Positions 1 through 7,085 of a stretch of DNA of 64,000 bases are shown here, in pieces. Made by a program: the position numbers and the translations under genes. Each line of letters begins with the position of its first letter. The stretch's first letter is position 1. The DNA is from Bittarella massiliensis (ex Durand et al. 2017) (GTDB taxonomy: Bacteria > Bacillota > Clostridia > Oscillospirales > Ruminococcaceae): NCBI RefSeq assembly GCF_017566145.1, contig NZ_JABFCL010000007.1:62001-126000 (forward strand), in the 5' to 3' direction. The notes beneath the pieces were generated by a model. That model worked only from the letters and a program-made list of their open reading frames with translations, did not search any database and was not told the origin of the DNA.

Positions 1-92
1 GTGTCTTTGATCAGTTTGATGGCCACCTGGGTCTCCATCACCGAGAGGGGGGCGCAGTACCCCTCGGGAAAGATGAGGGCTTGTACAGACAT
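1..92 (-). CDS. asnA: Aspartate--ammonia ligase, N-terminal fragment (runs off window start)
   Basis: Only the first 30 residues are in the window, reading leftwards from an ATG at 92. They begin MSVQALIFPEGYCAPLSVME and continue TQVAIKLIKD. This matches the start of Clostridial AsnA proteins, which open with a 'LIIPEGY...RETEVAIKLIKD' pattern. AsnA makes asparagine from aspartate and ammonia using ATP. An AAAGGAG ribosome-binding site sits just upstream of the ATG (around 100-106 on the minus strand). The gene is divergent from murD. The identification depends on a short N-terminus, so it is good but not certain. Confidence 0.75.
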   Translation of the reverse strand, partial: MSVQALIFPEGYCAPLSVMETQVAIKLIKD

Positions 93-428
93 GGGCATTC
101 TCCTTTTTATAGGGGCAGAGGGCGCCTTTCTGGCAAACAAGTTGCACAGGAACAGCCCTTGATATTTGTGACATTTATGGATGAAATTATCATACCATCC
201 CCACCGGTCGATTTCAACCGCAACCGGCGCTCTTTTGCCCTTTTTCGGGGGATTTGGTTGCCTTTGGCAGGGGGAAAACGTATAATAAAAATATCTGTGG
301 ACAGCGCGCCGCGGGTCTGGCCCCGCCGGCCGCCGAAAATTGCGCGCAAAAGGGCCGGGGCGGATCGCCCGCGCCGGCGATTGTCGGGCGCCCGGACGGG
401 CCAGAATCAATGCAGGGGGGATTTGCCG
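93..428. other. Intergenic region between divergent asnA and murD
   Basis: This 336-base stretch has no convincing gene. It carries the asnA ribosome-binding site on the minus strand and a good sigma-A promoter for murD on the plus strand (258-286). The AT-rich centre (about 160-300) contrasts with the GC-rich stretch just before murD. I looked for a T-box motif ahead of asnA and did not see one. Confidence 0.6.
258..286 (+). promoter_or_regulatory. Sigma-A promoter for the murD operon
   Basis: TTGCCT at 258-263 and a perfect TATAAT at 281-286, separated by 17 bases. It points towards murD, leaving a leader of about 135 bases. Confidence 0.65.
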
Positions 429-1817
429 ATGAAGAGCAAAGCAGCGCTTTTTTTTGAAGGGATGAAGGGGAAGACCGTCTCCTTCGTGGGGGCGGGGGTC
501 AGCCATTTTGACTGCATCCGCCTCTTTCGCGAGAAGGGGATTCGGGTGCTGGTGCGCGACCGCGCCGGCCGCGAAAAGATGGGGGAGACCGCCGACCGAT
601 TAGAGGCCATGGGGGTCTCCCTGATTTTGGGGGAGGGCTATTTGCAGGACATCTGCGAGGACGTCCTCTTTCGCACCCCCGGCATGAAGTTTTACACCCC
701 CGAACTCACCGAGGCCCGGGCCCGCGGGGTGGTAGTCACCTCTGAGATGGAGGTATTTTTCGCCCTCTGCCCCTGCAGGATCATCGGGGTCACCGGCAGC
801 GACGGCAAGACCACCAGCACCACCATCCTCTCGGAGTTTTTGAAGGCAGAGGGGAAGACGGTCCACCTGGGGGGGAATATTGGCCGGGCCCTGTTGCCCA
901 TTGTCGAGGAGATCGGCCCTGAGGACTTCGCGGTGGTGGAACTCTCCAGCTTTCAGCTGATCTCCATGCGCCAGAGCCCGGACATCGCCCTCATTACCAA
1001 TGTGGCCCCCAACCACCTGGATATGCACAAGGACATGGCCGAGTATGTGGACGCCAAGCGCAACCTCTACCTCCATCAGGGCGCTTTTTCCAAGACGGTG
1101 CTCAACTTTCACAACGACATCACCCGCTCCTTCGCCGAGGGGGTGCGGGGGGATCTGTACTGGTTTGACCGCTTTGCCCCGGTGGCGCGGGGGGCCTTTT
1201 TAAACGAAGAGGGCGTGCTCTGCATGGCCGACGGGGCGGGGGTGCACCCCCTCTTTCACAAGTCGGAGATCCGCATCCCCGGGGAGCACAACGTGGAAAA
1301 TTACCTGGGGGCCATCGCCGCTGCCTGGGGCCTTGTCTCCCCCGAGACCATGCGGAAGGTGGCGGCGGCCTTCGGCGGGGTGGAGCACCGCATCGAGTTT
1401 GTGCGGGAGCTGGACGGGGTGCGCTACTACAACGACTCCATCGCCAGCAGCCCCACCCGCTCCATCGCCGGGCTGCGCTCCTTTGACCGGCGGATCATCA
1501 TGATCGCCGGCGGGTACGACAAGAAAATCCCCTATGATCCCCTGGGACCGGTGGTGGCCGAGCGGGTCAAGGTGCTGGTGCTGATGGGCGCCACCGCCGA
1601 GAAGATCGAGGCGGCGGTCACCGGCTGCCCCGCATACGACCCCCAAAAGCTGCAGATCCTCCACGCCGCCGACATGGCGGAGGCGGTGGCCAAGGCGCGG
1701 GCGGCCGCCCAGCCGGGGGACATCGTCAGCCTCAGTCCGGCCTCGGCCAGCTTTGATCTCTACAAAAATTTTGAGGTGCGGGGCAACCACTACAAGGACA
1801 TTGTCAACGCCCTTTAG
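429..1817 (+). CDS. murD: UDP-N-acetylmuramoyl-L-alanine--D-glutamate ligase
   Basis: MurD adds D-glutamate to UDP-MurNAc-L-Ala in the cytoplasmic stage of peptidoglycan synthesis. The 462-residue product has the usual family length. It shows an N-terminal nucleotide-sugar-binding domain (GAGVS near residue 21), the ATP-binding loop GVTGSDGKTTSTT at about 120-132, NVAPNHLDMH at about 191-200, the GEHNVEN motif, and the C-terminal domain with YYNDSIASSPTR. The open frame extends upstream to 81, but the ATG at 429 is preceded by a G-rich ribosome-binding site and starts a typical MurD N-terminus. It is the first gene of a tight co-directional run with two M42 peptidases. Confidence 0.93.
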   Translation: MKSKAALFFEGMKGKTVSFVGAGVSHFDCIRLFREKGIRVLVRDRAGREKMGETADRLEAMGVSLILGEGYLQDICEDVLFRTPGMKFYTPELTEARARGVVVTSEMEVFFALCPCRIIGVTGSDGKTTSTTILSEFLKAEGKTVHLGGNIGRALLPIVEEIGPEDFAVVELSSFQLISMRQSPDIALITNVAPNHLDMHKDMAEYVDAKRNLYLHQGAFSKTVLNFHNDITRSFAEGVRGDLYWFDRFAPVARGAFLNEEGVLCMADGAGVHPLFHKSEIRIPGEHNVENYLGAIAAAWGLVSPETMRKVAAAFGGVEHRIEFVRELDGVRYYNDSIASSPTRSIAGLRSFDRRIIMIAGGYDKKIPYDPLGPVVAERVKVLVLMGATAEKIEAAVTGCPAYDPQKLQILHAADMAEAVAKARAAAQPGDIVSLSPASASFDLYKNFEVRGNHYKDIVNAL

Positions 1818-1839
1818 GGCGGCGGAAGGGAGCGAGAAG

Positions 1840-2874
1840 ATGGAGACATTTGAACTGCTGAAAGCCCTCTGTGACGCCGACGGCCCCGCCGGGGACGAGG
1901 GGCGGGCCGCCGACTGGGCGGCCCGCTGGCTGGCCGGCTGCTGCGGCCCGGTGGAGCGCACCCCCCTGGGCAGCGTTTGCTGCACCGTCGTTCCCCCCCA
2001 GGAGGGCCGGCCCCACCTGCTGCTGGACGCCCATCTCGACGAGGTGGGTTTCCTCGTCACCCACATCGACGAGGAGGGCTTTGTCAAGATCGCGCCGGTG
2101 GGGGGGATCGACCACCGGCTCCTCCTCTCGGCGCGGCTGTGCATCCTGGGAGGGGAGGAGGTGCCGGCGGTGGTCAGCTGCCTGGCGCCCCACCTCTCCG
2201 CGATGGAGGGATTTAAAAAAGCCCCCCCTCTGGACAAGCTCTACCTGGACACCGGTTTCGGGAGGGAGGAGCTGGAGCGGCTGGTGGCCCCCGGCGACCG
2301 GGTCTGCTACCGGGCCCCCCTGCGGCGGCTGCTGGGCAGCCGGGTCACCGGCAAGGCGCTGGACGACCGGGCCGGCTGTGCCGCCGTCTGCCTGGCGGCC
2401 AAGGCGATCAAGGAGTCGGGCTTTGACGGCTGCGGGGTCACCGCCCTCCTCTCCACCCGGGAGGAGGTAGGCGGCCAGGGGGCGGCCACGGCGGCCTTTC
2501 TCGCCGCCCCCACCCACTGCGTGGCGGTGGATGTGTCCTTCGCCCTCTCCCCCGGCTGTGATGCCGCCGACTGCGGCGAACTGGGGGCGGGGCCGATGAT
2601 CGGTTACGCCCCCACCCTGGACCGGGGGATGTACCAGGCCCTTTGCCGCACGGCGGCGGGGGCGGGCATCCCCTTCCAGCGGGAGATCATGGCCGGGCGC
2701 ACCGGCACCAATGCCGATGGGGTGGCGGTGGCCGGAGGCGGGGTGCGCTGCGTCACCCTCTCCATCCCCCAGCGGTACATGCACACCCCGGCCGAGGTCT
2801 GCGACCTGACAGACATCGAGAACACCGCCGCCCTGTTGGCGGCCTATGTGAAAGGGGGCGAGTGGTCGTGCTGA
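1840..2874 (+). CDS. M42 family metallopeptidase (glutamyl aminopeptidase type)
   Basis: This 344-residue cytosolic di-metal aminopeptidase would trim peptides or acidic N-termini. M42 landmarks are visible in order: DAHLDEVG with metal-ligand His65 and Asp67; KALDDRAG with the bridging Asp175; STREEVGGQGA with the Glu208-Glu209 general base/ligand pair; VAVDVS with Asp231; and the C-terminal GTNADG followed by MHTPAEV carrying the last His ligand. It starts at ATG 1840, 22 bases after murD, with a GGAAGGGAG ribosome-binding site. The next gene is a diverged paralogue that overlaps its stop codon, so the two may form a mixed oligomer (inference). Confidence 0.9.
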   Translation: METFELLKALCDADGPAGDEGRAADWAARWLAGCCGPVERTPLGSVCCTVVPPQEGRPHLLLDAHLDEVGFLVTHIDEEGFVKIAPVGGIDHRLLLSARLCILGGEEVPAVVSCLAPHLSAMEGFKKAPPLDKLYLDTGFGREELERLVAPGDRVCYRAPLRRLLGSRVTGKALDDRAGCAAVCLAAKAIKESGFDGCGVTALLSTREEVGGQGAATAAFLAAPTHCVAVDVSFALSPGCDAADCGELGAGPMIGYAPTLDRGMYQALCRTAAGAGIPFQREIMAGRTGTNADGVAVAGGGVRCVTLSIPQRYMHTPAEVCDLTDIENTAALLAAYVKGGEWSC

Positions 2875-3878
2875 ACACCCTCAAACAGCTCTGCGCCCTG
2901 GACGGCGCGTCCGGCAGCGAAGAGCAGGTGCGCTATTTCGTCACCGACCGCCTAAGCGAGATGGGACTTCCCTATCAGGTGGACGCCTTGGGCAGTGTGA
3001 TCGTCGAGAAGAAGGGGGCCCGCACCCCCGCCCAAAAGCGGATGGTCTGCGCCCACATGGACGAGGTGGCGCTGATTGTCACCGGTATCGACGAGGGAGG
3101 CTATCTCCGCTTTGACTGCGTCGGTGGGATCGACGAGAAGGTATTGCCCGGCAAGGCGGTGCGGGTGAACGGCCTCGCCGGGGTCATCGGCGCGGTGCCC
3201 ATCCACCTGCAAAAGGCAGAGGAGCGGGAGGGGGAGATCCCTCTGCGCCAGCTGCGCATCGACATCGGCGCCGCCAGCCGCGAGGAGGCGATCTCGCGGG
3301 TGCAGCTGGGGGACATCGCCTATTTCGACGTCCCCTTCACCCCCCTGGGAGAGGGGCGGATCGCCGCCAAGGCCATTGATGACCGGGCGGGGGTCGCCAT
3401 CCTGCTGGCGCTCCTCAAACAGCCCCTTGAAAACGACTGCACCTTTGTCTTTACCACCCAGGAGGAGGTGGGCTGCCGGGGCGCCCAGGCGGCGGCCTAC
3501 ACCGTGGCCCCCGACCTGGCCTTGGTGCTGGAGGCCACCACCGCTGCCGACAACCTGGGCCTGCCCGAGGGGCAGCGGGTCTGCGCCCTGGGCGGGGGCG
3601 CGGTGGTCGGCCCCATGGACCGGGGGACCATCTACGACCGGGAACTCCTGCAACTGGCCCGCCGGATCGCAGAGGAGCGCAAAATCCCGATCCAGCAAAA
3701 GCAGGGGGTGTTCGGCGGCAACGACGCCGGGCAGGTTCACCGCAGCCGGGGCGGGGTCAAGACCCTGGCCATCTCGGTTCCCTGCCGCAACCTGCACACC
3801 GCCAGCTGTGTGGCCAGCGCCGCCGACATCCATGCCGTCTACGAACTGGCCAAGGGGCTCATCGATGCCGTCGATTGA
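2868..3878 (+). CDS. M42 family metallopeptidase, second paralogue
   Basis: A 336-residue M42 peptidase with CAHMDEVA (His63, Asp65), KAIDDRAG, TTQEEVGCRGA, an ELEA-like Glu/Asp ligand at VLEATT, and GGNDAG...CRNLHTASC near the end. All metal ligands expected for the family appear present. The chosen GTG start (2868) overlaps the stop of the preceding M42 gene and lies 9 bases after a run of Gs; a GTG two codons earlier (2862) is an alternative. Tandem M42 genes are common in Clostridia and their products usually form large tetrahedral aminopeptidase complexes. Confidence 0.88.
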   Translation: MLNTLKQLCALDGASGSEEQVRYFVTDRLSEMGLPYQVDALGSVIVEKKGARTPAQKRMVCAHMDEVALIVTGIDEGGYLRFDCVGGIDEKVLPGKAVRVNGLAGVIGAVPIHLQKAEEREGEIPLRQLRIDIGAASREEAISRVQLGDIAYFDVPFTPLGEGRIAAKAIDDRAGVAILLALLKQPLENDCTFVFTTQEEVGCRGAQAAAYTVAPDLALVLEATTAADNLGLPEGQRVCALGGGAVVGPMDRGTIYDRELLQLARRIAEERKIPIQQKQGVFGGNDAGQVHRSRGGVKTLAISVPCRNLHTASCVASAADIHAVYELAKGLIDAVD

Positions 3879-4572
3879 CCCCTTGGCCCCCGGCGGCACC
3901 CTCCCCTTGGAGGGGCGGGAGGGCGCGCTGACCGCCGTCAAGCTGGCCGCCCTCTACCGGGTGTGGGAGCCGGCGCTGGGGGCGCGATTTTACTGTTTTT
4001 CGGGCGGGGGAGCCCTCTGTACCCTGGGGGAACAGGCGACGGTCTGTCTGGCGGACGCCGGGCAGTGGCCCCAGGCGGAGGAGTTCCTCCGCTTTTGCGG
4101 GGTGCGCCGCTACCTGGTCAACCTGCCCGTCGGGGGGGAGGAGCGGCGGGTGCTCGCCTGCCGCTGCCCACCGGGGCCGCCCTCTGCCCTCGAAGGCCCG
4201 CCCTTGGCCGAGGTGGCCGCCCTGCTGGCCCGGTGGGACACGGCCTTCGGCGGCTCTGTTTTCTACGGCGAGCTGTCTCACCGGCTGCGCCACGGGGCGG
4301 CCCTGCTGGCGGGGGCACGGGCGGACGGGGCGCTGCGGGCCACCGCCGGGGTCTACGCCCTGGACCCCGGTTCCCGCCAGGGGGTGATCGAACAGGTCTA
4401 CACCCAGCTGCAGTACCGGGGGCGGGGGCTGGCCGCCCGGGCGCTGGCCGACTTGCGGGCCGCGCTGCCCGGCTACCGGCTGCTCCTCTGCTGCGCGCCG
4501 GAGCGGGCGTCGTTTTACCAATTCCAGGGCTTCGCGCCCTGTCAAAGCACATGGGAGGGAATCATACAGTGA
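3865..4572 (+). CDS. GNAT-like acetyltransferase domain protein
   Basis: A 235-residue protein whose ATG lies inside the end of the M42 gene (14-base overlap). The C-terminal half has the acetyl-CoA-binding pattern of GNAT enzymes: VYTQLQYRGRGLAARAL, matching the Q/R-x-x-G-x-G/A loop, followed by the late strand LLLCCAPERASFYQFQGF typical of GNAT C-termini. The N-terminal 120 residues are not recognisable to me. The substrate is unknown. Its position between peptidases and a PLP enzyme suggests amino-acid or peptide metabolism, but that is inference. Confidence 0.7.
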   Translation: MPSIDPLAPGGTLPLEGREGALTAVKLAALYRVWEPALGARFYCFSGGGALCTLGEQATVCLADAGQWPQAEEFLRFCGVRRYLVNLPVGGEERRVLACRCPPGPPSALEGPPLAEVAALLARWDTAFGGSVFYGELSHRLRHGAALLAGARADGALRATAGVYALDPGSRQGVIEQVYTQLQYRGRGLAARALADLRAALPGYRLLLCCAPERASFYQFQGFAPCQSTWEGIIQ

Positions 4573-5834
4573 CAGCATTTTTTCATTTTTCCGAGCGGGT
4601 CGAAGCCCTTGCAGCGGCTGCCGAAAAGCGGTGCCAGGGAGCCTTTGAACGCATTGAGGAGATACAGGCCTACAACCAACAAAAAATTCTCTACGCCTTT
4701 CAGGCCCAGCGCATCGGCGGCTCCCACCTGACCGACACCACCGGCTACGGCTATGACGACCGGGGGCGGGACGCCCTGGACCAGGTCTTTGCCACCGCCG
4801 TGGGGGCCGAGGACGCCCTCTTTCGCGCCGGCTTTGCCTCGGGCACCCACGCCATCACCGTCGCCCTCTTTGGGGTGCTGCGCCCCGGCGACGTGATGCT
4901 CTCGGTCTCCGGCAAGCCCTACGACACCCTGGAGGAGGTCATCGGCCTGCGGGGGAAGGGCAACGGCTCCCTGAAGGACTTCGGGGTGGAGTACCGCCAG
5001 CTGGAGCTGCGGGAGGACGGCCGCTTTGACCTGCCCGCCATCGCTGCGGCCTGCAAGGGGGTCAAGCTCTGCTACATACAGCGCTCCCGCGGGTACAGCC
5101 TGCGCCCCTCCTTTACGGTGGAGGAGATCGGAGAGGTTTGCCGCACCGTCAAGGCGGCCAACCCCGACTGCATCGTCATGGTGGACAACTGCTATGGTGA
5201 GTTCTCCCAGAAGGTCGAGCCGGTGCAGGTGGGGGCCGACATCATGATGGGCTCCCTCATCAAAAACGCCGGCGGGGGGATCGCCCAGTCGGGCGGCTAC
5301 ATCGCCGGCCGCCGCGACCTGGTGGAGCTCTGCGCCTACCGGCTCACCTCCCCGGGGACAGGGCGGGAACTGGGCTGCTCCCTGGGGCAGAATCGCGCCC
5401 TCTACATGGGGCTGTTTCACGCCCCCACCGTCACCGGCGAGGCCATGAAGGTCTCCTGCTTTGCCAACGCCCTCTTCGAGGAGCTGGGCTACCAGGTCTA
5501 CCCGGCGGTAGACGATACCCGGGCCGACATCATCTCGGCCATCTGCCTGCGGGACAAAGAGCGTCTCTGTGCCTTCTGCCGGGGCATTCAGGCCGGGGCG
5601 CCGGTGGACTCCTTTGTCACCCCCGAACCCTGCCCCATGCCCGGATATGAGGATGAGGTGATCATGGCGGCAGGGACCTTCACCATGGGCTCCTCCATTG
5701 AACTGTCGGCAGACGCCCCCATCCGCGAGCCCTTTGCCGTCTGGTTTCAGGGCGGGCTCAACTACGCCACCGGGAAGATCGGCATCCTCAAGGCGGCGGA
5801 AGAGGTGTTAAAGGCCGATGGGCAAACCGCCTAA
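4569..5834 (+). CDS. Methionine gamma-lyase family PLP enzyme ('aluminum resistance protein' family)
   Basis: A 421-residue fold-type-I PLP enzyme. It belongs to the Firmicutes family labelled methionine gamma-lyase-like or aluminum resistance protein. Visible signs are the N-terminal HLTDTTGYGYDDRGRDALDQVFA, the phosphate-binding stretch FASGTHAI, the VDNCYGEF Asp that contacts the pyridine nitrogen, and GSLIKNAGGGIAQSGG with the candidate PLP lysine. The GTG at 4569 overlaps the preceding stop and has GGAGGG 10 bases upstream; an in-frame ATG at 4551 is possible. Beta/gamma elimination on sulfur amino acids is plausible but substrate-specific evidence is lacking. Confidence 0.82.
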   Translation: MTAFFHFSERVEALAAAAEKRCQGAFERIEEIQAYNQQKILYAFQAQRIGGSHLTDTTGYGYDDRGRDALDQVFATAVGAEDALFRAGFASGTHAITVALFGVLRPGDVMLSVSGKPYDTLEEVIGLRGKGNGSLKDFGVEYRQLELREDGRFDLPAIAAACKGVKLCYIQRSRGYSLRPSFTVEEIGEVCRTVKAANPDCIVMVDNCYGEFSQKVEPVQVGADIMMGSLIKNAGGGIAQSGGYIAGRRDLVELCAYRLTSPGTGRELGCSLGQNRALYMGLFHAPTVTGEAMKVSCFANALFEELGYQVYPAVDDTRADIISAICLRDKERLCAFCRGIQAGAPVDSFVTPEPCPMPGYEDEVIMAAGTFTMGSSIELSADAPIREPFAVWFQGGLNYATGKIGILKAAEEVLKADGQTA

Positions 5835-5911
5835 GGTTGCAGCCAATGTGGAGAGGGCTTTGGGCAGAATCTGAAAACGCAGAAATTTCCTAGAAAAATT
5901 GCAAAAACCCC

Positions 5912-5940
5912 TTGCCAAAGCCGAGCGAGCGCGCTATAAT
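5912..5940 (+). promoter_or_regulatory. Promoter of tRNA-Leu(CAG)
   Basis: TTGCCA (5912-5917), 17-base spacer, TATAAT (5935-5940), ending 13 bases before the mature tRNA 5' end. Confidence 0.75.
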
Positions 5941-5953
5941 AACAAACGTACTC

Positions 5954-6040
5954 GCGGATGTGGCGGAATTGGCAGACGCGCTAGATTCAGGTTCTAGTGG
6001 TAGCAATACTGTATGGGTTCAAGTCCCTTCATCCGCACCA
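5954..6040 (+). tRNA. tRNA-Leu (anticodon CAG)
   Basis: An 87-base class II tRNA with encoded CCA. The acceptor arms GCGGATG (5954-5960) and CATCCGC (6030-6036) pair perfectly. The anticodon loop TTCAGGT gives CAG, reading CTG codons, and there is a long variable arm as expected for leucine. The T loop is TTCAAGT. The T stem has one T-T mismatch at its second pair (6014 and 6028), which is unusual but tolerable. Confidence 0.93.
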
Positions 6041-6046
6041 AAAGAG

Positions 6047-6096
6047 AAGCCCCAGAAATCGCATTGTTTAGCGGTTTCCGGGGCTTTTCCTTTTTG
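6047..6096 (+). terminator. Intrinsic terminator after tRNA-Leu
   Basis: AAGCCCC and GGGGCTT arms, with further inner GAAA/TTTC and CGC/GCG pairing, followed by a T-rich tract. Confidence 0.75.
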
Positions 6097-6163
6097 TGTA
6101 TAATTGACATTTGTTGTTTGATTAGTTCACGCTTGAACTTGACGATATTCTGACGACTTTTAG

Positions 6164-6433
6164 ACGGGGTTTTCGATTGCCGCGGCCGCCGCCGGCGAAA
6201 AGATAATCGTCACCGACCATCTGGCTGCGCAGTCAACCGTGCGAGGCGTTTCGGCTGATGAGATTGTAGACGTCTTGACAAGCCCGCTCAAGGCATGTAC
6301 AGTCAGGATGAATGAGTTCGGGAGAAAAAGCCGCCAATTGATTGGGAAGACGGTCACGGTGACGATTAAGCCGGAAACCGGGCCTCTTATTATCGCGTGG
6401 AAAACGAGCCACAAAAAGGAGAGCCAGGAATGA
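6164..6433 (+). pseudogene. C-terminal remnant of a phage head-type/toxin protein
   Basis: An open frame of about 89 codons follows an in-frame TAG at 6161 and has no good start; a GTG at 6239 is available but lacks a clear ribosome-binding site. The translation contains VTDHLAAQSTVRGVSADEIV, DVLTSPL, FGRKSRQLIGKTVTVTIKPE and TGPLIIAWKT. From family knowledge, this order (His/Arg helix, 'RGIS..E', 'GR.S...IG..VTV..NPETG.I...WKT') is the small nuclease-like domain at the C-terminus of phage minor head proteins and polymorphic or contact-dependent toxins. I read it as a truncated toxin-domain relic left by a mobile element beside the tRNA gene. Confidence 0.5.
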
Positions 6434-6645
6434 AGCTGTATAGTGTGTTAGACTGTGAGGAAAGGAAAATGGTTGGCCGGTGCTGGGGGCCCATTGAGGA
6501 GGGGCGAGAGTACACCGACGACGACCTATTGGAAATCGTGGACGCGCTGGGGGACTATTTCCAGGCCCACGGAATTGAGAACGACGAGGAAAACGCCATC
6601 GGGACAGTCTGCGTCAATGCCCTGAACGCCCTAGCAGAACCGTGA
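6430..6645 (+). CDS. Small acidic protein, candidate immunity protein
   Basis: A 71-residue acidic protein (MKLYSVLDCEERKMVGRCWG...) starting at an ATG that overlaps the stop of the toxin-like remnant in an ATGA arrangement. An AAAGGAG site at 6415-6421 supports the start. I do not recognise the family. Small size, strong negative charge and translational coupling to a toxin-like C-terminus are what immunity genes look like, so that role is inferred from context only. It could also be an unrelated phage gene. Confidence 0.55.
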   Translation: MKLYSVLDCEERKMVGRCWGPIEEGREYTDDDLLEIVDALGDYFQAHGIENDEENAIGTVCVNALNALAEP

Positions 6646-7034
6646 GAAAACAAATGGTTTACCCGTATACCGTCTCCACATTGAGCGGGCGACCGGCACC
6701 ACCCGGCGGAGCGGCAAGGAGGGGCAGGGAATCCAATGTTTAAGCGTCAAGTCCACTCGTCAGATCATAGCAGGCCCAAGTATATAGGTTCGGCGAAGAT
6801 GGGATGGAGCCATATCCTGTGCACGAATATACCTGGGGAGAAGATGGGGTCTTGGAAGAGCGAGCAATAAGGCCTCTTACAGATGAAGCGAAAATAGAGA
6901 AGGCAGACTTGCTGGAAGGTGGGAAGGCCGTCGGGGAATATGCGAATAGCGCCAAGGAAGCAGGCTAAAAAAGCTTTGCGCCCTACAGACTAGGCAATTG
7001 GCAGACTGTTGGATGTGCGGAATCTGTAGTGCAC
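6646..7034 (+). pseudogene. Decayed mobile-element DNA with coding-like fragments
   Basis: About 390 bases with no intact gene. One frame reads as protein from 6771 to a TAA at 6968 (QVYRFGEDGMEPYPVHEYTW...); an ATG at 6804 would give 54 residues but has no good ribosome-binding site. Just upstream, a different frame from about 6644 reads VYRLHIERATGTTRRSGKEG before a stop at 6768-6770, so the two may be one gene split by a frameshift. I do not recognise the parent protein. I searched for a second copy of the tRNA 3' end as an attachment site and found none. Confidence 0.4.
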
Positions 7035-7071
7035 AAAAAGGAGGGAGCTAAATGTTAGCTCCCTCCTTTTT
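7035..7071. terminator. Perfect bidirectional terminator hairpin
   Basis: Two 17-base arms (7035-7051 and 7055-7071) match perfectly around a 3-base loop, with AAAAA/TTTTT ends on both strands. It lies just past the stop of the minus-strand Sel1 gene and can serve it. Confidence 0.85.
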
Positions 7072-7085
7072 AGGAGTTGACTTGT

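Noticed and set aside
93..428. T-box leader for asnA
   Set aside because: No T-box sequence or specifier-like structure is visible on the minus strand upstream of asnA.
4118..4552. Arg/Pro-rich 144-codon frame on the minus strand
   Set aside because: A shadow of the GNAT gene with typical out-of-frame GC-rich composition and no ribosome-binding site.
6037..7034. Attachment-site duplication of the tRNA-Leu 3' end
   Set aside because: I searched the decayed region for a second copy of GGGTTCAAGTCCC or TTCATCCGC and found none, so integration at the tRNA is only inferred from position.
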